Assembly: GCF_900104145.1 (NCBI RefSeq)
Contig: NZ_FNLB01000006.1
Span: 2,005,001 to 2,069,000, forward strand
Source of the DNA: Pseudovibrio sp. Tun.PSC04-5.I4
GTDB lineage: Bacteria > Pseudomonadota > Alphaproteobacteria > Rhizobiales > Stappiaceae
DNA length: 64,000 bases
Direction of reading: 5' to 3'
Shown here one piece after another: positions 36,342 to 44,182 of the stretch. Positions within the stretch are counted from its first letter, which is position 1; each line of letters opens with the position of its first letter. Under the pieces are notes generated by a model, which saw only the letters and a list, made by a program, of their open reading frames with translations, searched no databases and was not told the DNA's origin. A program made the position numbers and the translations under genes.

Positions 36342-37268
36342 TTAGTTGGCTTTTTTCGCTTCGATCTTACGGCGACGTGCTTCAACAATGGTCTTGTAGA
36401 AGTCATGGTTCACATCAACAAAGTCAGCATATTCCCCACCCTGTGCAGAGTAGAAACATTCAGTGTCGTCTTTCACCATAGCTTTGAGGGAAGCAACAAC
36501 CTTGCCCTTAACATCAGCAGGAAGAGTCTTCCGTACCACAAGCGGACCGTTCGGGATCAATGGGGATTGCCAAATCTGAACCAGATCAGACATATCAACC
36601 ATGCCTTTATCGACCATTTTGCGCAGGTTGCCAGAAGTGTAACCCTCTTCCCATTCACCAACACCAGATGCCCAAGTTACACCGCCATCAACATCGCCAT
36701 TCAAAACAGCAAGAACGTTCTGCTCATGACCACCAGAGAACTGGCTGGAAGCAAAGTAGTCCTTGATGTTCAGGCCCATGTCGTCAAAAGCAACGGATGG
36801 CACAAGATAACCGGATGTGGAATTAGGATCAGCAAAGCCAAGGCGCTTGCCCTTCATGTCATCCATCGTCTTAATTCCAGAATCTTCACGAGCGACCATG
36901 ACAGAGTAATAGCCAGTTGCACCATCAAGCTGTTTGGTTGTCAAAACCGGTTCAACAGCTTCTGGAGCTGAAAGGTACACGGCGGAATAACCGGACGCGC
37001 CAAGCTCAGCATAATCAAGGTTTCCACCCTTCAGGCCTTCAATAGTGCCAGCATAATCGGCCGCTGGGAAAAGCTTGACTGGAACACCAAGAAGCTTTTC
37101 AAAACGCTCAACCAGACACTGGTTGTTACGAAGACGATCCGCTTCGTTTTCACCACCCAGAATACCAATGCGGAATTCGGTGATTTTTTCTTCAGCCATA
37201 GCAACAGGCGCAGAAAGGATAGCAGAGCTAACAGCAAGAGCCGCAGCAACTTTAGCGATGATTTTCAT
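36342..37268 (-). CDS. phnD: phosphate/phosphonate-binding periplasmic protein
   Basis: 308 residues with signal peptide MKIIAKVAAALAVSSAILSA ending at PVAMAEE. PhnD-type binding protein: FRIGILGGENEADRLRNNQC, YAELGASGYSAVY and the anion-binding ADPNSTSGYLVP near 150-161. Delivers substrate to the PhnE permeases. Lies between phnC (42 bases before) and phnE. Confidence 0.95.
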   Translation of the reverse strand: MKIIAKVAAALAVSSAILSAPVAMAEEKITEFRIGILGGENEADRLRNNQCLVERFEKLLGVPVKLFPAADYAGTIEGLKGGNLDYAELGASGYSAVYLSAPEAVEPVLTTKQLDGATGYYSVMVAREDSGIKTMDDMKGKRLGFADPNSTSGYLVPSVAFDDMGLNIKDYFASSQFSGGHEQNVLAVLNGDVDGGVTWASGVGEWEEGYTSGNLRKMVDKGMVDMSDLVQIWQSPLIPNGPLVVRKTLPADVKGKVVASLKAMVKDDTECFYSAQGGEYADFVDVNHDFYKTIVEARRRKIEAKKAN

Positions 37269-37310
37269 CAGAGCACTCCAAATATAAGGACAAAATTCAA
37301 GAAGCCGCTA

Positions 37311-38156
37311 CTACTCAGCAGCAGAAACTAGGGGTACCAGCGCACCCTTAGCCGGTTCCAGGGAAGCGATGTTTGCACCTTCGCTACCAAGAGACGTTGA
37401 GGTCATCCCCTCTTCAAAACTGTCATCAGCACCGTAAATCTCACGGGCGACAGCAGTTGAAAGGTCTTCAGGGTTTCCATCAAATACAATTTCACCATCA
37501 CGCATCCCGATAACCCGGTCACAATAATTGCGAGCAGTATTAAGTGTGTGGAGGTTACAAATCACGGTCAGGCCATCTTCGGTATTAATCGCCTTCAAGG
37601 CATCCATAACGACCTGCGCATTCATAGGATCAAGAGAGGCAATCGGTTCATCCGCCAAAAGCATTTTCGGCTCCTGCATCAAAGCACGCGCAATCGCCAC
37701 CCGTTGCTGCTGGCCACCGGAGAGATTTTCAGCTCGTTTAAGAGCTGTCTCAGCAATGCCGAGCCGCTCCAGCTTCAACAGCGCCTGAACACGCTCCTCG
37801 CGTGTGAAAAGTTTAAGCATACTGGAGACCGTGCCATGTGCATTGAGGCGACCAAGCATCACATTGGTTAAAACATCAAGGCGAGGAACCAGATTGAACT
37901 GCTGAAATATCATTGCACAATCGCGCTGCCATCGGCGCTTGTCTGCGCCCTGCAAAGCAAGCACATCAACACCATCAACCAACAATCGTCCCCGGCTTGC
38001 TGGTGTAAGTCGATTGACCATGCGCAACAACGTAGATTTACCAGCGCCAGAGCGACCAATAATGCCAATCATCTGAGGTTTATCTATTGTAAAGGACGCC
38101 CCCTTTACAGCAACATGTGCCCCAAATTCTTTTCTAACGCTTTCAAACTGGATCAA
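37311..38156 (-). CDS. phnC: phosphate/phosphonate ABC transporter ATP-binding protein
   Basis: 281 residues from a TTG start. Walker A GIIGRSGAGKSTLL (about 32-45), signature LSGGQQQRVAIARAL (about 145-159), Walker B MLLADEPIASLDP. N-terminal MIQFESVRKEFGAHVAVKGA is the usual PhnC opening, which supports the non-ATG start. First gene of phnC-phnD-phnE-phnE2. Two Pho-box-like elements lie 50-105 bases upstream, so PhoB control under phosphate limitation is likely. Confidence 0.94.
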   Translation of the reverse strand: MIQFESVRKEFGAHVAVKGASFTIDKPQMIGIIGRSGAGKSTLLRMVNRLTPASRGRLLVDGVDVLALQGADKRRWQRDCAMIFQQFNLVPRLDVLTNVMLGRLNAHGTVSSMLKLFTREERVQALLKLERLGIAETALKRAENLSGGQQQRVAIARALMQEPKMLLADEPIASLDPMNAQVVMDALKAINTEDGLTVICNLHTLNTARNYCDRVIGMRDGEIVFDGNPEDLSTAVAREIYGADDSFEEGMTSTSLGSEGANIASLEPAKGALVPLVSAAE

Positions 38157-38207
38157 GATATCTGCCCCATTGCCCGTTAATCTTTAACGCACTAGGCACA
38201 CGGGATT

Positions 38208-38260
38208 GTTACAGTGAAATGACGCAATCTGAGAATTGGTGACTGTCAAAAAATCGTCAT
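38208..38260 (-). promoter_or_regulatory. two Pho-box-like elements upstream of phnC
   Basis: PhoB binds paired seven-base repeats, near CTGTCAT, spaced by four bases. Minus strand 38225-38208 reads GCGTCAT-TTCA-CTGTAAC (toward phnC). Plus strand 38243-38260 reads CTGTCAA-AAAA-TCGTCAT (reverse orientation). Both have exact 7-4-7 spacing. The first lies 52 bases before the phnC start. Confidence 0.6.
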
Positions 38261-38424
38261 AAAATTGAACCGCAGCAATGCTGACAAAACGAGCTTTGCG
38301 TTACGATTATGTGACAGGGTAAAAGACTCACAGTTTAGCTGCCCGCTAAGAACAGTAGGCAAACCTCAGCAGAATCGGTTCCAGCAAAACCAACTGGAGT
38401 TCAATTGCGGAATAGAATTTACAC

Positions 38425-38452
38425 AAAAAAAGCAGAGCCGAGGCCCTGCTTT
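38425..38452 (-). terminator. terminator of the ammonia-lyase pseudogene
   Basis: Stem 38429-38437 with 38444-38452 (nine pairs on the minus strand, one G-U) followed by seven T on the minus strand. Left over from the once intact gene. Confidence 0.75.
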
Positions 38453-38474
38453 GAGGTATTTAGTGTCTCTGGGA

Positions 38475-38704
38475 TTAAAGAGGTAAAGCGCCTTCCCAGA
38501 CGATCTTTCTGTAGCGCTCAGGGTTGGTATCCCCCTCAGTATTAAAAATCAGAACCACGGACTCTTTGCTAAGGTCCATTTCCTTGGCAATCTCCGCAAA
38601 CCCTTCTTTAAATTCAGCGCATACAGCAGCCCAATGTTGATGGCGCCGGATTCACCACCAGTGATCCCAGCATCACCGTGCAGCGGGTTGCCAAGAATGC
38701 ACAT
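38475..38704 (-). pseudogene. diaminopropionate ammonia-lyase, 3' remnant
   Basis: Only the last 75 or so codons remain. Reading minus strand from the IS edge: MCILGNPLHGD, then GITGGESGAINIGLLYA, the PLP phosphate-loop region of diaminopropionate ammonia-lyase (YgeX/DpaL). A small deletion near 38615-38622 shifts the frame; it continues EFKEGFAEIAKEMDL and NTEGDTNPERYRKIVWEG to a stop at 38475. The 5' four fifths is absent on the far side of the IS, so insertion came with deletion. Confidence 0.8.
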
Positions 38705-38767
38705 AGAGCTGGCTCGGGAAATTCGGACAGGTTGTATAAGTGGATTTAGCTCCTAAAACTGACATGA

Positions 38768-38989
38768 TGCCAAGAACAGGCTCTTGCAGCCATGCCAGAT
38801 GTGTTTGGAGCTGATAAACAAGCTAGGCAGGAGCCTGAAGTCGACATCAAACGGCTGCATGCCAAAATTGGTGAGTTGGCATTGGAGAACGATTTTTTCG
38901 AACTTCGAAGGGACTTTGGCCCCAGTGGGGCCGCGTAAGCTCGTAAGAAGGTGCTCACCAAAACGGGACTACTGAACGCCAGAAGATGA
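38768..38989 (+). pseudogene. IS3-family orfA remnant
   Basis: The frame from 38768 to 38938 encodes ALAAMPDVFGADKQARQEPE and VDIKRLHAKIGELALENDFF, the C-terminal leucine-zipper part of an IS3 OrfA. The helix-turn-helix N terminus is missing. After a frameshift the true end (KKVLTKTGLLNARR, stop at 38987-38989) is found in another frame, overlapping the orfB start as ATGA. Confidence 0.75.
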
Positions 38990-39819
38990 TTGTCTGCAAA
39001 CATGACCTTCCACTATCCCGTCAGGCTAAAGCCCTGAGCTTATCTAGAAGCAGTGTTTACTACCGGCCCCGTCCGGCCTCACTGGAAACGCTTGCCATCA
39101 TGCGCCTGCTGGATGAACTTCATCTGGAGTATCCGTTTGCGGGTAGCGGTATGTTGCAACAGCTCTTGAAGGCAGAGGGCTTTCCTATCGGTCGGTGCGC
39201 CATGAGATCCTTGATGAAGAGGATGGGTATTGAGGCAATCTATCGCCGACCAAACACTTTCAAACCCGCACGGGGTCACAAGATTTACCCGTATCTGCTG
39301 CGTGATGTAGAGGTTTTAAGACCCAATCAGGTCTGGGCCATCGATATTTCCTATATTCCCATGGCGAAGGGCTTTACCTATCTGGTTGCCATCATTGACT
39401 GGTACTCGCGTAAAGTTCTGAGCTGGCGATTGTCGATTACCATGGAGGCAACTTTCTGCATCGAAGCTCTGGAAGAGGCGCTCTCAAAACACGGCAAGCC
39501 AGAGATTTTCAACTCCGATCAGGGCTCCCAGTTCACTTGCATAGACTTCACCGATGTGCGCAAGCGCGAAGAGATCAAGATTTCCATGGACGGCAAAGGA
39601 GCCTAGCGTGACAATGTTTTTATCGAACGGTTCTGGCGCACCATCAAATATGAGGAGGTCTACCTCAAGGCCTACGTCAGTGTGCCAGAGGCCAGAAAAT
39701 CCATTAGGCGGTACATCACCTTTTATAACCAGAAGCGCCCACATTCATCGCTTGACTGGAATACCCCGGATCAGGCCTACTGCAACCACCCGCTGCACAT
39801 AACTCAAGCTGCTGCGTAA
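38986..39819 (+). pseudogene. IS3-family transposase orfB with internal amber stop
   Basis: DDE transposase of the rve type. The first 206 codons include HTH_21-like MIVCKHDLPLSRQAKALSLS, catalytic Asp in VWAIDISYIPM and NSDQGSQFT. TAG at 39604-39606 replaces the Trp codon of the usual GKGAWRDN; the frame then runs on as RDNVFIERFWRTIKYEEVYL to TAA at 39817-39819. The catalytic Glu (in FIERFW) lies beyond the stop, so the truncated product is inactive. Confidence 0.88.
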
Positions 39820-40140
39820 TCGGAGCGGAACCACTTATAAACGACGCTCAACTGTCCAACCAAACGGGACCACCTCTGAGCAACAGCGTGCTCCACACGC
39901 AGCCTGCAACCATAATCGATATTTAGGTAAGTGAGATAAAGCCTGTGAGGGTCGAACTTACAAAGGAGCGCCTCGCCAACGACCGAGAAAGAGTATCGTC
40001 AAAAAACGCAGAGCAGTGCGGCAAGGAAAGCAGCTCGCGCAATTCGCACAACTCAAACCCCAAAGAGCCAAGACCACAAATTTCAATTGGGAATTTGTTC
40101 AAGGCCGAAGCCTGAAACACCAACATCCTAAAAAGGAGAA

Positions 40141-40230
40141 TGGCGGACACGAAGGGATTCGAACCCTTGAGACCCTTCCGAGCCTACTCCCTTAGCAGGG
40201 GAGCGCCTTCGACCACTCGGCCACGTGTCC
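40141..40230 (-). tRNA. tRNA-Ser (anticodon GCT)
   Basis: On the minus strand the acceptor GGACACG pairs with CGTGTCC; the anticodon stem-loop CTCCCCTGCTAAGGGAG shows GCT; there is a long variable arm and the T-loop GGTTCGAATCC. The 3' CCA is encoded (TGG at 40141-40143 on the plus strand). 90 bases, class II as expected for serine; it reads AGC/AGT codons. Confidence 0.96.
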
Positions 40231-40410
40231 ATGAGCGGGTAGATAGCACGAACCACCTGAAATTCAAGAGTAATGTGCACTTGAAGCTGTGGAAATATAA
40301 AATAGCCTGTGCAGAAACTGCAAAACCCCCTCAATACCCACTGAACCGCATCAATTCCGCTTTTATGGAACACCATCTTTACAAAAATAGGGTTATGGCA
40401 TATTTTTAAA

Positions 40411-40426
40411 TCAAACGATTGATTGA
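40411..40426. promoter_or_regulatory. imperfect palindrome before the TetR gene (possible operator)
   Basis: TCAAACGATTGATTGA matches its own reverse complement at 12 of 16 positions and lies 24 bases before the regulator start. TetR-family proteins often bind such sites in their own promoters. Confidence 0.4.
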
Positions 40427-40449
40427 AATATAGAATAGAGATTGTGACC

Positions 40450-41157
40450 ATGGCCCCCTCCTTTTCGCCAGATACTCTGAAAGAGGCTATTTCCGCAGAT
40501 ACGCCTTCTGGAAAAACTAAACGAGCCCTCATTGAGGCAGCACTCCTCCATTTCGGCAAGGATGGATATGCAGCAACTTCTACGCGGACAATCGCTCAAA
40601 CAGCTGATACCAATATTGCCTCAATCGCCTACCATTTCGATGGCAAGGCAGGTCTACGGGAAGCGTGCATTAACTTCGTTGCAATGAACCTGATGGAGGT
40701 CGCCTACGTCATCCTAAACAAAGATGGGGAAGACCTCTCGCAGCTCACAAGAGAAGACGCGCGACAAAAGCTTATGTTGCTGATTGAGCGCATGGTTCGG
40801 TTCGTGCAGCTCAACAAACGCTCCAGCCTGTTGATCAACTTCGTCTTCAGGGAAATTACGGGCTCAGAAAATGAAATTGAACAACTCTACGCTCTGATCT
40901 TCGAACCCCTTTTAGATCGCGTAACACTCATTTTCAGTAGGGCAACAGGTACAGATGTCCATTCAGATGAGATCCGTCTTTCCGTTTTCACCATGGTGGG
41001 TCAGGTTCTCTATTTCAGAATGGCAAGAAACCTCATCACCAAACGAATGGGTTGGCAAGAGATTGAAAGCCCGCAGGCTCATCAAATCGCCACAGTGATC
41101 AAACGCAATGTAAATGCGTTTCTGGACGATCTATCGAAAGGCCAGAAGGATGCCTAG
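40450..41157 (+). CDS. cecR: TetR family regulator, CecR/DUF1956 type
   Basis: 235 residues from the ATG at 40450; an upstream TTG at 40423 is less likely. N-terminal helix-turn-helix TSTRTIAQTADTNIASIAYH (about 39-58), and C-terminal GQVLYFRMARNLITKRMGW typical of the DUF1956 group. E. coli CecR controls the ybhGFSR efflux genes, and the three genes downstream are their counterparts, so it should repress this operon and respond to a drug-like ligand. The stop overlaps the next start. Confidence 0.88.
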   Translation: MAPSFSPDTLKEAISADTPSGKTKRALIEAALLHFGKDGYAATSTRTIAQTADTNIASIAYHFDGKAGLREACINFVAMNLMEVAYVILNKDGEDLSQLTREDARQKLMLLIERMVRFVQLNKRSSLLINFVFREITGSENEIEQLYALIFEPLLDRVTLIFSRATGTDVHSDEIRLSVFTMVGQVLYFRMARNLITKRMGWQEIESPQAHQIATVIKRNVNAFLDDLSKGQKDA

Positions 41158-42100
41158 TTTGTGCGCACTTCCCTTCATTGCAGGTTGGTTTGCTTTTTGC
41201 ACGCCTCAGCCAGATCTGACTGCAGGATATGTGGAAGGGGAATATCTCAAACTTGCCCCTGTCGAAATCTCCGAAATTGCAGAGGTCAAAGTAAAAGAAG
41301 GCGATCTGATCAGGAAAGGCGATCTCATTGCTGTGCTTGTTTCCTCTGATGCCAGCATGAAGCTGGCTGAGGCAAATGCACAGCTTCAGCAAACTCTGTC
41401 CTCTCTCAATGATTTAAAGCTTGGCAAACGCCCAGCCGAGATTGACGTTCTCAATGCGACCTTACGATCTGCGCAGGCTCAGGCCAATCACTCCCAAAAT
41501 GTCTATGATAGATATGAAGGACTACTGGGCCGAAAGGTCATTTCACAAGCGCAATTTGATGAGGTTGAAACCGCCCTCCTCGTTGCTCAGGCCAGAATTA
41601 GAGAACTGAAAGCCCAGCTCGCTGTTGCCAAGCTTCCAGCCCGTCAAGACCAGATTGCGGCAGCGGAAAGCCAATACGAAATGGCAAAAGCCAAAGTTGA
41701 TCTCGCTGAATGGCTGCTGGAAAAGCGAAAAATCTACGCACCGGAAGATGCCAGGGTAACAGACATCTTTTTGCGAACTGGAGAAATGGCAGGTCCAACA
41801 GCTCCTGTGGCAAGCCTCCTGCCCGCAACCTCCATCAAACTGCACTTCTTTGTGCCGGAAGAAAAATACACCCAAATCAGAATTGGTTCAAAGGTCGATG
41901 CACGCTGTTCTGGTTGCTCAACCCAACAAACTCTGCAAATTACACACATTGCGGAAGGGCCTGAGTTCACCCCACCCGTCATCTACTCTTTAGAGACACG
42001 GGACAAGCTGGTCTACGAAGTTGAAGCCGCGCCAGTGACCGATCAATCGGAACTGAGACCCGGACAGATTTTTGACGTTAATCTGGACAGCCTGCGATGA
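41150..42100 (+). CDS. HlyD family periplasmic adaptor (YbhG-like)
   Basis: 316 residues from the ATG at 41150, which overlaps the cecR stop (ATGCCTAG). A short hydrophobic N terminus (ALPFIAGWFAFC) acts as membrane anchor or signal. Lipoyl half-motifs at about 35-60 flank a long alpha-helical hairpin (about 65-190), and the C-terminal region contains AEGPEFTPPVIYSLETRDK, which corresponds to the ISPTAEFTP-like stretch of YbhG. Links the ABC transporter to the outer membrane. Confidence 0.88.
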   Translation: MPSLCALPFIAGWFAFCTPQPDLTAGYVEGEYLKLAPVEISEIAEVKVKEGDLIRKGDLIAVLVSSDASMKLAEANAQLQQTLSSLNDLKLGKRPAEIDVLNATLRSAQAQANHSQNVYDRYEGLLGRKVISQAQFDEVETALLVAQARIRELKAQLAVAKLPARQDQIAAAESQYEMAKAKVDLAEWLLEKRKIYAPEDARVTDIFLRTGEMAGPTAPVASLLPATSIKLHFFVPEEKYTQIRIGSKVDARCSGCSTQQTLQITHIAEGPEFTPPVIYSLETRDKLVYEVEAAPVTDQSELRPGQIFDVNLDSLR

Positions 42101-43014
42101 ACGCAATTGAAGTGGAAGGCCTGACAAAAAGCTTTGGAGACAAACGCGTCGTCAATAATGTTTCCCTGACGGTCAAACCCGGTGAGATCGTTGGCTTTCT
42201 CGGCCCCAATGGGTCAGGCAAAACCACATGCATCCGTATGATGTGCGGCCTGCTGAAACCAGACTGTGGAACGGGTCAGGTGCTTGGCTATGATTTGGTC
42301 AAGGATCGCTTGCTGATCAAAAGTCAGGTCGGTTACATGACGCAAAAATTCTCATTCTACGAGGACCTGACCATTGAGGAGAACCTGAGTTTTGTCGCTC
42401 GCCTCTACAATATGAAACCGGTAAAAAAACACACCACCCGGACACTGGAAAAACTGGGTCTATTATCACGGCGCAATCAACTTGCTGGGGAACTCTCAGG
42501 CGGCTGGAAACAGCGCCTTGCCTTGGCAGCCTGCACCATGCACAAACCCAAACTGCTTTTATTGGACGAACCAACTGCAGGCGTTGACCCCAAAGCACGG
42601 CGGGACTTCTGGGAGGAAATTCATCGTCTCGCAGCCGATGGTATGACGGTTCTCGTCTCCACACACTACATGGATGAGGCAGAACGCTGTCACCGCATCA
42701 CCTACATCTCTTATGGCGAACTGCTCGCTGATGGTACCTTAAGCGATGTGATCGCAGATGCCGGACTGTACACCTACACCCTCTCCGGACCTAATCTGGA
42801 GCGCTTCATTCCAGAGCTGCAAGCGGCAAGCGGAGTTAATCAGGTCGCCCCATTTGGCAATTCACTCCATGTAACGGGCACAAATCTTCAAGCGCTAAAA
42901 CAGGCATTGAAACCTCTTGAGCAGCATTCAGAGGTACAGGTTGAACAGTCCGAGACCAACTTGGAAGATGTCTTCATCAAGTTCATGAGCGACAGCACGG
43001 ACAATATGCAATGA
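42097..43014 (+). CDS. ABC transporter ATP-binding protein (YbhF-like, single domain)
   Basis: 305 residues. Walker A GFLGPNGSGKTTCIRMM (about 34-50), signature ELSGGWKQRLALAACTM (about 133-149) in which the Q before the arginine is preceded by K as in the drug-export group, Walker B LLLLDEPTAGVDP, H-loop THYMDEAE. E. coli YbhF has two such domains fused; here there is one, so the protein should dimerise. Starts with ATGA overlap to the adaptor gene. Confidence 0.93.
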   Translation: MNAIEVEGLTKSFGDKRVVNNVSLTVKPGEIVGFLGPNGSGKTTCIRMMCGLLKPDCGTGQVLGYDLVKDRLLIKSQVGYMTQKFSFYEDLTIEENLSFVARLYNMKPVKKHTTRTLEKLGLLSRRNQLAGELSGGWKQRLALAACTMHKPKLLLLDEPTAGVDPKARRDFWEEIHRLAADGMTVLVSTHYMDEAERCHRITYISYGELLADGTLSDVIADAGLYTYTLSGPNLERFIPELQAASGVNQVAPFGNSLHVTGTNLQALKQALKPLEQHSEVQVEQSETNLEDVFIKFMSDSTDNMQ

Positions 43015-44141
43015 GCAACATATTTTCAATTCAGCGGCTCTTTGCCATGCTCATCAAAGAGTTCATCCAGATGCGCCGCGACCGTATAACATTCGCGATG
43101 ATGCTCGGTGTCCCACTGCTTCAGCTTGTCCTGTTCGGCTATGCGATCAACAATGATCCACGCGGCCTGCCGACTGCCCTCGTTTCAATGGCCAACAACC
43201 CCTATTCCCGTGCAGTTGTGACGGCTCTGGAGAATTCTCAGTACTTCAAATTCACCGAGAAAAATCTCTCACCCTCACAGGCCCGCACACTCCTGCGCCG
43301 CGGAGAAGTCACGTTTGTAATCACGATCCCGAGCGATTTTGCAAAACACGCAGAAGCTGGAAAACCAAACGCACTGATTGAAGTGGATGCCACAGATCCT
43401 GCAGCTTCAGGCGCAGCGGTTGCCTCTGCCCCTGCAATCATTGAACGCGCCGTGGCTAATGTGAAGGTGAAGAGCCCGAGCATCAAGCAGGACCTTCTTA
43501 AAACCAGCACAATCATTCACCGCAAATATAATCCTGAGGGCACCACGCAATACAACATTGTTCCAGGATTGCTGGGTGTCATTCTTCAGCTCACGCTTGT
43601 TATGATGACGAGCATCGCACTTACCCGTGAGACAGAACGCGGCACAATGGAAAACCTGCTGGCCATGCCTGCTTCCCCCTTTGAGATCATGTGCGGCAAA
43701 GTATTCCCCTATCTCGTCGTGGGTGCTGTTCAAGTGGTTGTGGTGCTAACTGCAGGCAAGCTTTTATTCAACATCCCATTCGAAGGGAGCCTGTTCCTTC
43801 TCTTAAATGCCATACTTGTCTTTGTTCTCGCTCTGGTCTTGTTAGGCTACGTCATCTCGACCGTAGCCAAAACCCAGATGCAAGCCATGCAGATGACATT
43901 CTTCTTTTTCCTGCCGTCCCTGCTTCTGTCTGGCTTTATGTTTCCCTATGCAGGCATGCCAGAATGGGCGCAGACACTTGGAGAAATATTCCCACTCACG
44001 CATTTCTTACGCGTGGTGCGCGCCATCCTCCTCAAAGGAGCTGAATGGAACGAGGTGTCCTCCAGCGTTTACGCACTCTTCCTGTTTGTTGTCCTTCTGC
44101 TCATCCTGGCTTTGAAAAGATTCAAACGCACACTGGATTAA
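43011..44141 (+). CDS. ABC-2 type permease (YbhS/YbhR-like)
   Basis: 376 residues: N-terminal segment MLIKEFIQMRRDRITFAMML with a first membrane helix, a periplasmic domain of about 150 residues, then five membrane helices from about 180, with the family's LTRETERGTMENLLAMP and LSGFMFPYAGMPEWAQ. E. coli has two such permeases (YbhS, YbhR); this locus has a single one, implying a homodimer. ATGA overlap with the ATPase gene. Confidence 0.92.
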   Translation: MSNIFSIQRLFAMLIKEFIQMRRDRITFAMMLGVPLLQLVLFGYAINNDPRGLPTALVSMANNPYSRAVVTALENSQYFKFTEKNLSPSQARTLLRRGEVTFVITIPSDFAKHAEAGKPNALIEVDATDPAASGAAVASAPAIIERAVANVKVKSPSIKQDLLKTSTIIHRKYNPEGTTQYNIVPGLLGVILQLTLVMMTSIALTRETERGTMENLLAMPASPFEIMCGKVFPYLVVGAVQVVVVLTAGKLLFNIPFEGSLFLLLNAILVFVLALVLLGYVISTVAKTQMQAMQMTFFFFLPSLLLSGFMFPYAGMPEWAQTLGEIFPLTHFLRVVRAILLKGAEWNEVSSSVYALFLFVVLLLILALKRFKRTLD

Positions 44142-44145
44142 CAAA

Positions 44146-44173
44146 AAGAGGCACTGCAATCACAGCGCCTCTT
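44146..44173. terminator. bidirectional terminator between converging genes
   Basis: Stem AAGAGGC / GCCTCTT (44146-44152, 44167-44173) with an inner CTG/CAG pairing. A-rich on the left and T-containing on the right, so it can serve the ABC-2 permease and the PIG-L gene. Confidence 0.7.
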
Positions 44174-44182
44174 ACATTTCAA

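Larger units (their letters stand above)
38157..38474. other. phnC upstream region and tail of the ammonia-lyase pseudogene
   Basis: 318 bases. Holds the Pho-box-like elements (38208-38260) next to phnC and the terminator of the decayed gene (38425-38452) at the other end; nothing recognisable in between. Confidence 0.5.
38705..39877 (+). mobile_element. degenerate IS3-family insertion sequence
   Basis: The ends are inverted copies of each other in two blocks. Outer block: AGAGCTGGCTCGGG from 38705 against 39877 read backwards, ending in GGACAG on both sides. Inner block: TATAAGTGG-ATTTAGCTCC at 38735-38753 against 39839-39822. Inside are orfA and orfB remnants. No target duplication is visible at the outer ends. 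The element has lost the 5' part of orfA and carries a nonsense codon in orfB, so it cannot move by itself. Confidence 0.72.

Noticed and set aside
39923..40150. A 75-codon minus-strand frame between the IS and the tRNA gene.
   Set aside because: Begins inside the tRNA gene, has no ribosome binding site and no family features.
40141..40230. Possible integration of the neighbouring IS or an island at the tRNA-Ser gene.
   Set aside because: No second copy of the tRNA 3' end, no integrase gene and no attachment repeats visible nearby.
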